A stretch of DNA of 57,490 nt. It comes from an uncultured Clostridia bacterium. Lineage in GTDB: Bacteria; Bacillota; Clostridia; Oscillospirales; Oscillospiraceae. The position numbers and the translations under genes were made by a program. The DNA lies in assembly GCA_946407675.1 (NCBI GenBank), contig CAMJPK010000002.1, positions 1 to 57,490 on the forward strand, read 5' to 3'. Within the stretch, counting starts at the first letter, position 1. Every line of letters begins with the position of its first letter. The notes beneath the pieces are model-generated. The model was not told where the DNA came from. It saw only the letters and a list, made by a program, of their open reading frames with translations, and searched no databases. Positions 1 through 8,066 of the stretch are shown here, one piece after another.

Positions 1-8
1 GAAAAACC

Positions 9-749
9 ATGAATTTACTGGAGGTCAAGGGCCTTTGCAAGACCTATCCGGGCTTCCGCCTGGACAATGTGAGCTTTTCCGTCGCGCCGGGGAGCATCAT
101 GGGCTTCATCGGGCGCAACGGCGCCGGCAAGACCACGACGCTGAAAAGCCTGCTGCACATCGTCCACCCGGACGCCGGGGAGATCCGCTATTTCGGGCTG
201 GATCTGAACGCGCACGAGCGCGAGATCAAGCAGCGCATCGGCTACGCCGGCGGCGCGGTGGACTTCTACAAGCGCAAGCCCATCCGCGTGCTGGCCGACG
301 TGACGCGCGGCTTTTATGAAAACTGGGACGAGGCGGCCTACAAGCGCTATATGGAGGCCTTCTCGCTCGATGAGAACAAATCGCCTTCGCAGCTTTCCGA
401 GGGCATGCGCGTCAAGCTGTCCCTGACGCTGGCGCTTTCCCACCGCGCGGAGCTGCTGATCCTCGACGAGCCCACGAGCGGGCTCGACCCCGTCTCGCGC
501 GAGGAGCTGCTGGACGCCTTCACGTTTCTGCGCGACAAGGGCGTGGCGATCCTCTTTTCCACCCACATCACCTCGGACCTGGAAAAGTGCGCCGACCACA
601 TCAGCTACATCTCCAAGGGGAAGCTGCTGGCCTCCGAGGGCATGCAGGACTTCCTGAAGCGCTGCGCCGCGGAGGGCGCAGGCACGACGCTGGACGAGAT
701 CATGGTGCATTACGAAAAGGAGACGCTTTATGACAAAATTGCTGACTAA
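9..749 (+). CDS. ABC transporter ATP-binding protein
   Basis: This 246-residue protein is the ATPase of an ABC exporter. The Walker A motif GRNGAGKTT lies near residue 35, the signature is the variant LSEGM near 130, Walker B is LLILDEPTSG near 149, and the H-loop is STH near 184. The next gene encodes an ABC-2 type membrane protein and overlaps it by 20 bases, so the two are translationally coupled and probably form one exporter. The substrate cannot be read from sequence. The short single-domain form resembles the YtrB/BcrA class of Firmicutes, which often handles antimicrobial peptides or cell-envelope stress; that is family knowledge only. The ribosome site and promoter lie at or beyond the window edge. 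Confidence 0.93.
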   Translation: MNLLEVKGLCKTYPGFRLDNVSFSVAPGSIMGFIGRNGAGKTTTLKSLLHIVHPDAGEIRYFGLDLNAHEREIKQRIGYAGGAVDFYKRKPIRVLADVTRGFYENWDEAAYKRYMEAFSLDENKSPSQLSEGMRVKLSLTLALSHRAELLILDEPTSGLDPVSREELLDAFTFLRDKGVAILFSTHITSDLEKCADHISYISKGKLLASEGMQDFLKRCAAEGAGTTLDEIMVHYEKETLYDKIAD

Positions 750-1383
750 GGAATTTCGGCTGGCATGCTCGCCGCTGTCGTGGATCTTTCTCGTGGCCAC
801 GGCGATGACGCTGCTGCCCGGCTACCCGATCCTCATGGGCGCGTTTTTCGTCTGCTTCGGCGTCTTCCACTCCTTCCAGAACGCCCGCGAGGCCAACGAC
901 GTGCTCTATACCGTGCTGCTGCCGGTCCAAAAGCGGGACTTCGTCCGCGCGAAGTTCGCCTTTACCTGCTGCATCCAGATGCTCGGCTTCGTGCTGATGG
1001 CGGCGCTGACCGCCGTGCGCATGACCGCGCTGGCGGACGGGAAGCCATACGTTTCCAACGCGCTGATGAACGCGACGCCGCTGTTTCTGGCCTTTACGCT
1101 GCTGATCTTCACGGCCTTCAACGTCTTCTTCATCGGCGGCTTTTTCCGCACGGCCTATAAGCTCGGCATGCCGTTTCTCTCATTCGGCATCGCAACGCTG
1201 CTGCTGATTATCATCGGGGAGGCGCTGCACTTCTTCCCGGGCATGCAGTTCTTCAACGTTCCCGCGGGGGCGCGGCTGGGGCTGCAATTCACGCTGCTGG
1301 GCGCCGCGGCAATCGTCTACGTGCTCGGCACGGTCCTGAGCTGCCGCGTCTGCATGGCGCGGTTTGAAAAGATCGACCTGTGA
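730..1383 (+). CDS. ABC-2 type transporter permease
   Basis: This 217-residue integral membrane protein has about six hydrophobic segments. It begins MTKLLTKEFRL, the amphipathic start typical of ABC-2 permeases, and carries a charged loop (NAREANDVLYTVLLPVQKRD) between segments that matches the style of the family's cytosolic coupling region. It overlaps the 3' end of the ATPase gene by 20 bases and would form the membrane part of the same exporter. A perfect 20-bp hairpin follows directly, so the pair probably ends here. The substrate is unknown. Confidence 0.88.
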   Translation: MTKLLTKEFRLACSPLSWIFLVATAMTLLPGYPILMGAFFVCFGVFHSFQNAREANDVLYTVLLPVQKRDFVRAKFAFTCCIQMLGFVLMAALTAVRMTALADGKPYVSNALMNATPLFLAFTLLIFTAFNVFFIGGFFRTAYKLGMPFLSFGIATLLLIIIGEALHFFPGMQFFNVPAGARLGLQFTLLGAAAIVYVLGTVLSCRVCMARFEKIDL

Positions 1384-1394
1384 CATACGAACAT

Positions 1395-1436
1395 ACAGCA
1401 GCGGCGGAGACTTGCACAAGTCTCCGCCGCTGCTGT
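1395..1436. terminator. Bidirectional hairpin between convergent genes
   Basis: A perfect 20-bp stem (1395-1414 with 1417-1436) closes on a 2-base loop between the stop codons of the ABC permease (plus) and the small membrane protein (minus). There is no long T-run, so it may act as a transcription barrier or mRNA-end stabiliser rather than a textbook intrinsic terminator. Confidence 0.7.
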
Positions 1437-1441
1437 CGTCT

Positions 1442-1648
1442 TTACTGCTGCTGCCGCCATTTCATATAGGTATACACCATCGCCGCCACGGCGACGATCT
1501 CCGCGCCGCCGAACACGCGCGAGAGCGTGTCGGACAGCTCGACCCCGGCGAAATGGCAGATGACCCGCACCGCCGTGACCGCGAGGACGACGATCAGGCA
1601 GACGACCCAGTAGATCTTCTTGATCTTTCTTTCGGGCTCTTTCTTCAT
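1442..1648 (-). CDS. Small two-segment membrane protein
   Basis: This hypothetical protein of 68 residues starts MKKEPERKIKK. The start at 1648 is chosen because GGGAGGAG lies about 6 bases upstream; an in-frame ATG 60 bases earlier has no such site. A basic cytosolic N-terminus is followed by a hydrophobic segment (about 12-34) and a second one (about 46-62), ending in KWRQQQ. No family is recognised. It is convergent with the ABC exporter and divergent from the DUF2975 gene. Confidence 0.6.
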   Translation of the reverse strand: MKKEPERKIKKIYWVVCLIVVLAVTAVRVICHFAGVELSDTLSRVFGGAEIVAVAAMVYTYMKWRQQQ

Positions 1649-1718
1649 GCTGTGCTCCTCCCAGCGCCGTTTCATGGATGACGACGCAATATTTTTACTG
1701 TTTTTCAATAAATTATTG

Positions 1719-1747
1719 TTGACTTACGGTTATTCCTGTGCTATGGT
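1719..1747 (+). promoter_or_regulatory. Promoter of the DUF2975 operon
   Basis: TTGACT (1719-1724), a 17-base spacer and TATGGT (1742-1747) lie just before the AAAGGAGG ribosome site at 1754-1761. The short leader supports the ATG at 1770 as the start. Confidence 0.65.
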
Positions 1748-1769
1748 GTTCGCAAAGGAGGCGATGGTC

Positions 1770-2222
1770 ATGCATTGGACGCGGGATAAAAGCATCGGGC
1801 TTTCCCTCGTTTGCGTGGGCTTTTTCGCGCTGGCGCTGCTGGCGCTGGACATCGGGATCTACTGGTTTGCGCGGGCGTTCTTTGTGGTGCTGCGGGGCAA
1901 GCCATGGCAGTACGCGGCCTTCACGGTGGCGAGCGTCTACCTCTGCTCGGTCCCCGCGTGGCTGACGCTCTGGTCGCTGTGGCGGCTGCTGCGGAACCTC
2001 CGCAGCGGCGCGGTGTTCACGGAGGAAAACGCGCGCCTTTTGCGCCGGGTGAGCTGGTGCTGCGCGATCGCGGCGGCGATGACGGCGCTCAACGGGCTCT
2101 ACTATCTCCCCTATCTCTTTGTCGCCGTCGCGGAGGGCTTTATGGCGCTGATCGTCCGCATCGTGAAGAACGTCTTTCAGGAGGCCGCCGCCATGCGCAG
2201 CGAGCTGGACCTGACGATCTGA
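1770..2222 (+). CDS. DUF2975 family membrane protein
   Basis: This protein of about 150 residues has four hydrophobic segments. It contains the RNLRSGAVFTEENARLLRRVSW stretch (about residues 73-94), typical of the DUF2975 family. The start at 1770 is 8 bases after AAAGGAGG; an ATG at 1764 sits too close to it. A small XRE-type regulator follows 13 bases later. DUF2975 genes are commonly paired with such a YozG-like regulator; what the pair does is not known, and the arrangement suggests the membrane protein senses or is controlled by its regulator partner. Confidence 0.82.
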   Translation: MHWTRDKSIGLSLVCVGFFALALLALDIGIYWFARAFFVVLRGKPWQYAAFTVASVYLCSVPAWLTLWSLWRLLRNLRSGAVFTEENARLLRRVSWCCAIAAAMTALNGLYYLPYLFVAVAEGFMALIVRIVKNVFQEAAAMRSELDLTI

Positions 2223-2235
2223 CGGAGGCGCGCAA

Positions 2236-2439
2236 ATGGAGATCATCGTCAATCTGGACGTCATGATGGCGAAGCGGAAGATCTCCGGCGGCGAGCTGGC
2301 GGAGCGCATTGGCATCACCCAGGCCAATCTCTCCGTGCTCAAGACCGGCAAGGCCAAGGCCATCCGCTTCTCGACCTTGATGGCCCTCTGCCATGAGCTG
2401 AACTGCCAGCCCGGAGACCTGTTGGAATTCCGGGAGTAA
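2236..2439 (+). CDS. XRE-family HTH regulator (YozG-like)
   Basis: This is a 67-residue single-domain DNA-binding protein. The helix-turn-helix runs about residues 13-40 (SGGELAERIGITQANLSVLK), followed by the conserved C-terminal end NCQPGDLLEF of the Cro/CI-like small regulators. The ribosome site CGGAGG lies about 5 bases before the ATG. It sits between the DUF2975 gene and a large membrane-protein gene with gaps of 13 and 22 bases, so all three are probably cotranscribed. A role in controlling this operon is an inference. Confidence 0.9.
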   Translation: MEIIVNLDVMMAKRKISGGELAERIGITQANLSVLKTGKAKAIRFSTLMALCHELNCQPGDLLEFRE

Positions 2440-2461
2440 ATACGGAGAAGGAGAATCGAAT

Positions 2462-3790
2462 ATGAATGAAAACCTGCCGGGGCGCGAGCGCGTCGGTGAA
2501 TTTGCTGCGCCCAAAATCCCGGAACGGCCCGCGTTTTTGCCGAGCGTTCCGGAAAAAATCGCCGCCTTTGCCCTGTATGTCTTGGCGTATCTCTATGCGC
2601 GGAACCTGTGGACGCTCTTCGATGCCCCGCCGAAGCAGCGGCTGTGGCTGCTCGTCTTCTTCGCGGGCTTCGTGGCGCTGGGCGAGCTGCTGCACCGTGG
2701 CACGCCGCGCGCCGGGGAGAGCTGGGTCTGGCTCGGCTGCGCCGCCGTCTGCCTTGCGTCGCTGCTGCTGGGGCGCGGCAGCGTATGGAATGAACTCTCG
2801 CCCGCCTGCGGCGACGTCACCGTGGTTTTTCTCCACCTGTTTGCCGTGTGGTGGCTGCTCAGCCGCAGCGGACGGCTCAGTGAAGGGCGAAGCGGCCACC
2901 TGCTGCCGCTGGACGCGCTGAACGCGTTCGTGCTGATCCCCTTCCGCCACTTTTTCCTGCGCGTGCGCACGGTGTTCCACACGCTGACGCACCTGCGCCG
3001 CGGGAAGCTGCCGGGGGCGTCGGCGCTGGGCTGGTCTGCCCTGGCGCTGTGCGCGGCGGCAGGGCTGTTCGCGCTGGCGGCGGGGCTGCTCATGGACGCG
3101 GACAGCGGCTTTGCGTCGCTGCTGGAGCGCGTAGCCACTGTATTTCGCTTTGATGTGGACGAGCTGTTTGCGCTCCGGCTCTTATGCAGTCTGCCCGTGG
3201 GCGCTTACCTTTTCGGTCTGCTGGCCGGCTGCGCGCGGACGCAGCCGGAAACGCTGCGGGCGCGCGCAGCGTCTGTCTGCTCGGCGCTGGAGCGGCTGCG
3301 GCGGGTGCCATCCGGAGTCTGGTGCGCGCTGGTCGGGGCCTTCTGCCTGCTCTACGCGGTCTTCTTTGCCGTCCAGTTCCGCTATCTGTTCGGGGCGTTC
3401 ACGCGCTCGCTGCCGCCGGGCTTCATCGTCTCGCAATATGCGCGGGAGGGCTTCTTCGAGCTGTGCAAGGTCATGGCCGTGAATCTCCTGCTGCTCTGGC
3501 TTGTGACGCGCTCCGCGCGCGAGCCGCTGCGGGAACGGCCGTGGCTGTGCGCTCTGACGCTGGCGCTGCTGGCGGAAAGTCTTCTGTTTTCCGTCGTCGC
3601 CGCCTCGAAGCTGCTGCTCTACATCGACTGCTTCGGCTTCACCCCGAAGCGTCTGGCCTCGAGCTGGCTGGTCTGCGTTCTGGCCTGCGCCTGCGTCTGC
3701 GCGGGGCTCCATCTCCTGCGGGGGCGGCGGACCTTCCGCTTCTGGCTGGTCTTCAGCGCCGTGACCGCCGCCGCGCTGAGTCTGTTCTGA
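2462..3790 (+). CDS. DUF4153/DUF4173-like polytopic membrane protein
   Basis: This 442-residue protein has about eleven hydrophobic segments spread over its whole length. The segment SQYAREGFFELCKVMAVNL (about residues 322-340) resembles the conserved patch of the DUF4153/DUF4173 membrane family. The ribosome site GGAGAAGGAG precedes the ATG, and the gene follows the XRE regulator by 22 bases. A strong hairpin with a T-run follows the stop codon. Function is unknown; the family assignment is from pattern memory and not certain. Confidence 0.75.
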   Translation: MNENLPGRERVGEFAAPKIPERPAFLPSVPEKIAAFALYVLAYLYARNLWTLFDAPPKQRLWLLVFFAGFVALGELLHRGTPRAGESWVWLGCAAVCLASLLLGRGSVWNELSPACGDVTVVFLHLFAVWWLLSRSGRLSEGRSGHLLPLDALNAFVLIPFRHFFLRVRTVFHTLTHLRRGKLPGASALGWSALALCAAAGLFALAAGLLMDADSGFASLLERVATVFRFDVDELFALRLLCSLPVGAYLFGLLAGCARTQPETLRARAASVCSALERLRRVPSGVWCALVGAFCLLYAVFFAVQFRYLFGAFTRSLPPGFIVSQYAREGFFELCKVMAVNLLLLWLVTRSAREPLRERPWLCALTLALLAESLLFSVVAASKLLLYIDCFGFTPKRLASSWLVCVLACACVCAGLHLLRGRRTFRFWLVFSAVTAAALSLF

Positions 3791-3809
3791 CGCGCCTTCC
3801 CTCGGGAAA

Positions 3810-3840
3810 ATAAAAAGGCACGCTATGCGTGCCTTTTTAT
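3810..3840. terminator. Bidirectional intrinsic terminator
   Basis: The stem ATAAAAAGGCACGC/GCGTGCCTTTTTAT has a 3-base loop and runs of A and T on its two sides. It can end the membrane-protein operon on the plus strand and the tRNA operon on the minus strand, where CTTTTTATTTT follows. Confidence 0.88.
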
Positions 3841-3842
3841 TC

Positions 3843-3917
3843 TGGAGGCGCCACCCGGAATCGGACCGGGGAATCGCGGATTTGCAGTCCGCTGCCTTAC
3901 CGCTTGGCTATGGCGCC
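3843..3917 (-). tRNA. tRNA-Cys (GCA)
   Basis: This is a 75-nt gene read on the minus strand. Acceptor ends GGCGCC/GGCGCC pair, the discriminator is U, CCA is encoded, and the anticodon GCA lies in the loop CTGCAAA. It is the last gene of a four-tRNA operon and is followed by the terminator at 3810-3840. Confidence 0.95.
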
Positions 3918-4080
3918 GTCGTCGGAGTGGATCTCATGTCCTCGCATTCCCGCAAGCGGAAATGCTCGCTGCATTCGATCACTCCTCCTCTTCAAAACGA
4001 ATCCGCTTCGCTGGGTTTCGTTTTGAGAAACGAGGATTGCTTTTTTGAAATGAAGCCCAGGGGTCTGGGCTTCATTTCCT
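3918..4080 (-). other. tRNA operon spacer with two hairpins
   Basis: This 163-base stretch between tRNA-Gly and tRNA-Cys holds no gene. It contains a 14-bp perfect hairpin (4047-4060 with 4065-4078) immediately after tRNA-Gly and a 10-bp one (3992-4001 with 4017-4026). Neither is followed by a T-run in the direction of tRNA transcription, so they are more likely RNA-processing or stability structures, or decayed repeats, than terminators. Confidence 0.6.
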
Positions 4081-4156
4081 TGGAGCGGCCAACGAGGCTC
4101 GAACTCGCTACCTCCACCTTGGCAAGGTGGCGCTCTACCAGATGAGCTATGGCCGC
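4081..4156 (-). tRNA. tRNA-Gly (GCC)
   Basis: This is a 76-nt gene. It starts GCGGCCATAGCTC, the anticodon GCC lies in loop TTGCCAA, the T-arm is GTTCGAGCC, the discriminator is U, and CCA is encoded at 4081-4083. It is the third gene of the operon and lies 3 bases after tRNA-Phe. Confidence 0.95.
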
Positions 4157-4159
4157 AGA

Positions 4160-4235
<76 letters not shown>

Positions 4236-4245
4236 GTAAGGGGGT

Positions 4246-4322
4246 TGGTGGAGACAACTGGACTCGAACCAGTGACCCCCTGCTTGTAAGGCAGGTGCTC
4301 TAACCAGCTGAGCTATGCCTCC
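4246..4322 (-). tRNA. tRNA-Val (TAC)
   Basis: This is a 77-nt gene. The anticodon TAC lies in loop CTTACAA, the acceptor stem GGAGGCA pairs with TGTCTCC, the discriminator is A, and CCA is encoded. It is the first gene of the tRNA operon, directly downstream of the promoter at 4356-4384. Confidence 0.95.
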
Positions 4323-4355
4323 TTGGAGATGCACCTTCCAAAACAGCGCTTTGTC

Positions 4356-4384
4356 ATTATACTAAAGCCATTTCCCGTTGTCAA
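4356..4384 (-). promoter_or_regulatory. Consensus promoter of the tRNA operon
   Basis: On the minus strand a perfect TTGACA (4384-4379) is followed by a 17-base spacer and a perfect TATAAT (4361-4356). The -35 box overlaps the stop codon of hslO. A full-consensus sigma-A promoter fits high, stable-RNA expression. Confidence 0.93.
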
Positions 4385-5274
4385 GAATTATTCTCTATTT
4401 TTTTGCCGCGCTCCGCCATCGCGCGCAGCTCCTCCGAGGAGAAGGCGTACTGCTTCCCGCAGAACTGACAGTCCACGTCCGCGCCCTTGCCGTCCTCCGC
4501 CATTTCGGCGAGCGCCTGCGCGCCGATGCTCTCCAGCGCGCTTGCGACCCGCTCGCGGCTGCAGGGGCAGCGCCAAACGGCCGCGTGCTGCTCCACAAGG
4601 TGCATATCGAGCCCCTTCAGGACCTGCGCGAGCACCGCCTCCGCCCCGTCCTCGGCGAGGATCGTGGTCAGGGCATCCATATAAAAGATGTTGTCCTCCA
4701 GCGTTTCGATCAGGCCGTCCGGCGCGCCGGGCATGAGCTGTACGAGAAAGCCGCCGGCGGCCTTGATCGTGCAATCCGTGTCCACCAGCACGCCGAGCCC
4801 CACCGCGGCGGGCACCTGCTCGCTCTCCGCGTAGTAGCGCGTGAAGTCGTCGCCGATCTCGCCGGTGACGAGCTGCGTCGAGCCGATGTAGGGCTCCTTC
4901 AGCCCGATGTCCTTGCTGACGACCAGCAGGCCGTTGCGCCCCACCGCGCCGCCGACGTCCAGCTTGCCGTCCGCGCGCAGGGGCAGATCGCAGCCCGGGT
5001 GGTCGACGTAGCCGCGGACGTTGCCGCCGCAGTCGCTGACCGCGACCACGCAGCCGATCGGACCGCCGCCCTCGATGCGGACGGTCACGGCGGCGTTGTC
5101 CTCCTTCATCATGTCGCCCATCATGCTCACGGCGCAGAGCGTCCGCCCCAGCGCGGCGCTCGCCGTCGGGCTCAGATGGTGGATCTGCCGGGCGCTTTCC
5201 ACGATGTCCCGGCCCTCGATCACGCTGATTTTAATGAATTCGTCGCCGCCGACGGCGCGATAAATGGTTCCCAT
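4381..5274 (-). CDS. hslO: Hsp33 redox-regulated chaperone
   Basis: This 297-residue Hsp33 holds unfolded proteins in the cytosol under oxidative stress. The C-terminal zinc redox switch is complete: RCPCSRERV (CxC) followed about 32 residues later by CQFCGKQY (CxxC). The N-terminal domain shows the family patterns SPTASAALGRTL and GNVRGYVDHP. Its ribosome site is GGAGGAAC. It follows the methyltransferase gene by 18 bases and probably shares the transcript starting at yerC. Length is usual for the family. Confidence 0.97.
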   Translation of the reverse strand: MGTIYRAVGGDEFIKISVIEGRDIVESARQIHHLSPTASAALGRTLCAVSMMGDMMKEDNAAVTVRIEGGGPIGCVVAVSDCGGNVRGYVDHPGCDLPLRADGKLDVGGAVGRNGLLVVSKDIGLKEPYIGSTQLVTGEIGDDFTRYYAESEQVPAAVGLGVLVDTDCTIKAAGGFLVQLMPGAPDGLIETLEDNIFYMDALTTILAEDGAEAVLAQVLKGLDMHLVEQHAAVWRCPCSRERVASALESIGAQALAEMAEDGKGADVDCQFCGKQYAFSSEELRAMAERGKKIENNS

Positions 5275-5292
5275 GTCGTTCCTCCGGATCGT

Positions 5293-6030
5293 TTAGTGCG
5301 GCAGGTTTTCCGCACATAGATAGAGCCGCCCCTGCTCATGCATCGGCCCGTCCATTATGAGCCGGACCTTGCAGAAGCCCGCGCGCTCCAGCAGCGCGCG
5401 CAGCGTCTCCGGGCTGTGGGCGTACTCCGTATGCTCCTCCTGCGTGCGCCGCCAGAGCCGCCCGGCGCGCTCGAAGATGTCCATGCCGTAGACGAGGGCG
5501 TTTTCCGTCTCGTCGAATTCGCCGCGCCACAGGCACAGCGCCTCCTCCGTCTCGTCCACAAAAACCTCGCCGTCCAGCGCGCGCAGATGCTCCGGCGCGT
5601 GGAAATCGAAGGCGAAGCGCCCGCCCGGCTCGATAAACAGATGCAGTCGGCGAAAAAGCTCCGGCAGCTCCTCCGGCGGGAGATAATTCATGCCGTCAAG
5701 GCAGCACAGCGCGCCCTGTACGGTCCCATAGAGGTCCAGCTCCGACGCCTCCTGACACAAAAAGAGCGGCGGCGTGATCCCCTGCGCTTCGGCGGCCTTT
5801 TCCGCCGCCACGCTCAGCATCTCCGGCGAGCGGTCCACGCCGATGAGCTCGTGTCCCCGCCGGGCCAGCAGCAGCGTCATTGTCCCGGTACCGCAGCACA
5901 AATCAAGGAGGGTCAGGCGTGCCTGTCCCTCCCGCTGTATCATTTTCTCGTACCAGTCCGCGAGCGCGTCATAGGGCACGTCCCCCGTAAAGCGGTCGTA
6001 CCACGGCGCAAGCGCATCGTAGGCGTTCAT
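5293..6030 (-). CDS. Class I SAM-dependent methyltransferase
   Basis: This 245-residue Rossmann methyltransferase starts NAYDALAPWYDRFTGDVPY, a pattern common to a Firmicutes family often found beside yerC-like genes. The SAM-binding motif LLDLCCGTGTMTLLLARRG lies about residues 41-59, acidic motif II is LIGVDRSPEML, and GALCCLDGMNYL is near motif IV. The ATG overlaps the stop of yerC by 4 bases (6027-6030), which implies coupling. The substrate is unknown. Confidence 0.88.
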   Translation of the reverse strand: MNAYDALAPWYDRFTGDVPYDALADWYEKMIQREGQARLTLLDLCCGTGTMTLLLARRGHELIGVDRSPEMLSVAAEKAAEAQGITPPLFLCQEASELDLYGTVQGALCCLDGMNYLPPEELPELFRRLHLFIEPGGRFAFDFHAPEHLRALDGEVFVDETEEALCLWRGEFDETENALVYGMDIFERAGRLWRRTQEEHTEYAHSPETLRALLERAGFCKVRLIMDGPMHEQGRLYLCAENLPH

Positions 6031-6332
6031 TTCTCCTCCGCGCCCGGGATCCCCAGCCGCTCAAAGGCGAGGGCATAGCCGTCCGCGCCGTATTGCAGGG
6101 AGCGGTTGACACGGCTGATCGTGGCGCTGGACGCGCCGGTGCGCGCCAGAATATCGTTGTAGATCATCCCCTGATGCAGCAGCGAGGCGACCTGATAGCG
6201 CTGCTCCATCGCCTGCAGCTCGGAGACGGTGCACAGATCGTCGAAAAACTTCATGCACTCCTCCACGGTCTGCATCTGCAGGATCGCCTGATACATTTCT
6301 TCGTTGCGCGTTTTCTTGATATGTTTGTTCAT
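6027..6332 (-). CDS. yerC: TrpR-like regulator, YerC/YecD family
   Basis: This is a 101-residue DNA-binding protein of the TrpR/YerC superfamily. The signature FFDDLCTVSELQAMEQR covers about residues 22-38, and the helix-turn-helix RTGASSATISRVNRSL lies about 62-77. The ATG at 6332 is preferred because an upstream in-frame TTG has no ribosome site, and B. subtilis YerC starts at the equivalent position. It is first in an operon with the methyltransferase and hslO. The YerC target is not settled knowledge; an inverted repeat near the promoter (6393-6410) could be an autoregulatory site. Confidence 0.9.
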   Translation of the reverse strand: MNKHIKKTRNEEMYQAILQMQTVEECMKFFDDLCTVSELQAMEQRYQVASLLHQGMIYNDILARTGASSATISRVNRSLQYGADGYALAFERLGIPGAEEK

Positions 6333-6383
6333 GCCTTCCGTACGCTCCTGTATCAAAATGTGATCTCTCTCGGCGAGCTTTTA

Positions 6384-6415
6384 TATATTATAACTTTACA
6401 TCGTAAAAGTAAAGC
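6384..6415 (-). promoter_or_regulatory. yerC promoter with overlapping inverted repeat
   Basis: On the minus strand TTTACT precedes TATAATAT by 15-17 bases. Inside the spacer lies an imperfect inverted repeat ACTTTTAC-GAT-GTAAAGT (6410-6393). A repressor bound there would block the promoter. The assignment is tentative. Confidence 0.4.
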
Positions 6416-6611
6416 CCCTTGCACACTTTCACATGTAAAACTTTCCCGTGCCGTTTTGGTTATTTTGGACAGTGGGTGCAAGGGTTTTTGGGTATTCTGC
6501 GAGCTTCTACCCGGTGGAAGGTCTGCATCGGAAAAAACTTTTACGATTTTTCTTGACTTTCCCCCTGATGGAAGCTGTACGCTGTATGCGAACGGAAAGG
6601 AGGGATACACC

Positions 6612-7070
6612 GTGACCGTCATATTCTGGGCGGTGGCCGTTGTGGCGTTTGTGATCCTCGAGCTCGCCACGGTGGGACTGGCCTCGATCTGGTTTGCACT
6701 GGGCGCACTGTGCGCGCTGATTGCCGCGCTGCTGCACGCGCCGCTCTGGCTGCAGATCGTCTGCTTTGTACTCGTCTCCGCCGCCACGCTGCTGCTCACC
6801 CGCCCGCTGGCGAAGAAGTACATCAACAGCAAAACCATGGCCACCAACGCCGACCGTGTCATCGGCAGCCGCGCCGTCGTGAAGGAGCGCATTGACGAGC
6901 TTGCCGGCTCCGGCGCCGTGCTGGCCGACGGCAAGATGTGGTCCGCCCGCACCGTGGACGGCAGCACCGCCGAGCCGGGGGACGTCGTCATCGTGCGGGA
7001 GATCCGGGGCGTCAAGCTCATCGTGGACCCGAACAGCGCAAGCGCGTCCGAAAAAGAAGCAACCGAGTAA
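6612..7070 (+). CDS. NfeD-like membrane protein
   Basis: This protein of 152 residues starts at a GTG 7 bases after AAAGGAGGG. Two to three N-terminal hydrophobic segments (VIFWAVAVVAFVILELATVG onward, residues 3-70) are followed by a soluble OB-fold type domain (about 80-140) with GSRAVVKERID and PGDVVIVREIRGVKLIVD, typical of the NfeD C-terminal domain. It lies 22 bases upstream of an SPFH/stomatin-like gene, the standard partner. The pair is thought to organise membrane microdomains; the role here is inferred from the family. Confidence 0.9.
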   Translation: MTVIFWAVAVVAFVILELATVGLASIWFALGALCALIAALLHAPLWLQIVCFVLVSAATLLLTRPLAKKYINSKTMATNADRVIGSRAVVKERIDELAGSGAVLADGKMWSARTVDGSTAEPGDVVIVREIRGVKLIVDPNSASASEKEATE

Positions 7071-7092
7071 TTCATAAAGGAGGAACCGAATC

Positions 7093-8046
7093 ATGTTCAA
7101 CATCATCGCAGCATCCTTTCTGAACCCCTCCACCGTCGTGCTGGCGGTCGTGGTCATTCTGATCCTTGTGATCCTTGTGAAGAACATCCGCATCGTGCCG
7201 CAGGCCAAGGCCTTCATCATTGAGCGCCTCGGCGCTTACAGCACCACCTGGAACGTGGGATTGCACCTGAAGGTCCCCTTCATTGAGCGCGTGGCGAAGC
7301 AGGTGTCCCTCAAGGAGCAGGTCGCCGACTTCCCCCCGCAGCCCGTCATCACAAAGGACAACGTCACCATGCAGATCGACACGGTCGTCTTCTTCCAGAT
7401 CACGGACCCGAAGCTCTACACCTATGGCATCGAGCACCCGATGGTGGCCATCGAGAACCTCTCCGCCACCACGCTGCGTAACATCATCGGCGATCTGGAG
7501 CTGGACCAGTGCCTCACCAGCCGCGACATCATCAACTCCAAGATGCGCGCCATCCTCGACGAGGCCACCGATCCCTGGGGCATCAAGGTCAACCGCGTGG
7601 AGCTGAAGAACATCCTCCCGCCCAAGGAGATCCAGAACGCGATGGAGAAGCAGATGAAGGCCGAGCGCGAGCGCCGCGAGGCCATCCTGCGCGCCGAGGG
7701 CGAAAAGAAGAGCGCGATCCTCACCGCCGAGGGCGAAAAGGAATCCGCGATCCTGCGCGCCGACGCGAAGAAGCAGCAGCAGATCCTTGAGGCCGAGGGC
7801 GAGGCCGAGGCCATTTTGAAGGTGCAGACCGCCACCGCCGAGGGCATCCGCCGCATCAACGAGGCCTGCCCGACCGACGCCGTCATCAAGCTGCGCGCGC
7901 TGGAGACCTTTGCCGCCGCCGCCAACGGCCGCGCCACGAAGATCATCATCCCCAGCGAGCTGCAGGGGCTGGCAGGTCTGGCCACCGGCATCCTCGAGGC
8001 CGTCAAGGAGCCCGAGAAGCCCGCGCCCAAGAAGCCCGAAGCATAA
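7093..8046 (+). CDS. SPFH/stomatin-like band 7 protein (QmcA type)
   Basis: This 317-residue protein is anchored by one N-terminal membrane segment (about 12-29). It has the SPFH domain (about 30-190), with AFIIERLGAYSTTWNVGLH and DNVTMQIDTVVFFQITDP as stomatin hallmarks. An alanine/glutamate-rich coiled coil follows (about 190-260, repeats of RAEGEKKSAIL), then a proline/lysine-rich tail. It forms oligomers at the membrane in characterised relatives. It is paired with the NfeD gene just upstream and is followed by a hairpin terminator. Confidence 0.94.
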   Translation: MFNIIAASFLNPSTVVLAVVVILILVILVKNIRIVPQAKAFIIERLGAYSTTWNVGLHLKVPFIERVAKQVSLKEQVADFPPQPVITKDNVTMQIDTVVFFQITDPKLYTYGIEHPMVAIENLSATTLRNIIGDLELDQCLTSRDIINSKMRAILDEATDPWGIKVNRVELKNILPPKEIQNAMEKQMKAERERREAILRAEGEKKSAILTAEGEKESAILRADAKKQQQILEAEGEAEAILKVQTATAEGIRRINEACPTDAVIKLRALETFAAAANGRATKIIIPSELQGLAGLATGILEAVKEPEKPAPKKPEA

Positions 8047-8066
8047 AGCGCACAGCCAACTTTTCC

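Noticed and set aside
4048-4078. The hairpin after tRNA-Gly as an intrinsic terminator
   Set aside because: In the direction of tRNA transcription an A-run, not a T-run, follows the stem, and tRNA-Cys downstream has no other promoter.
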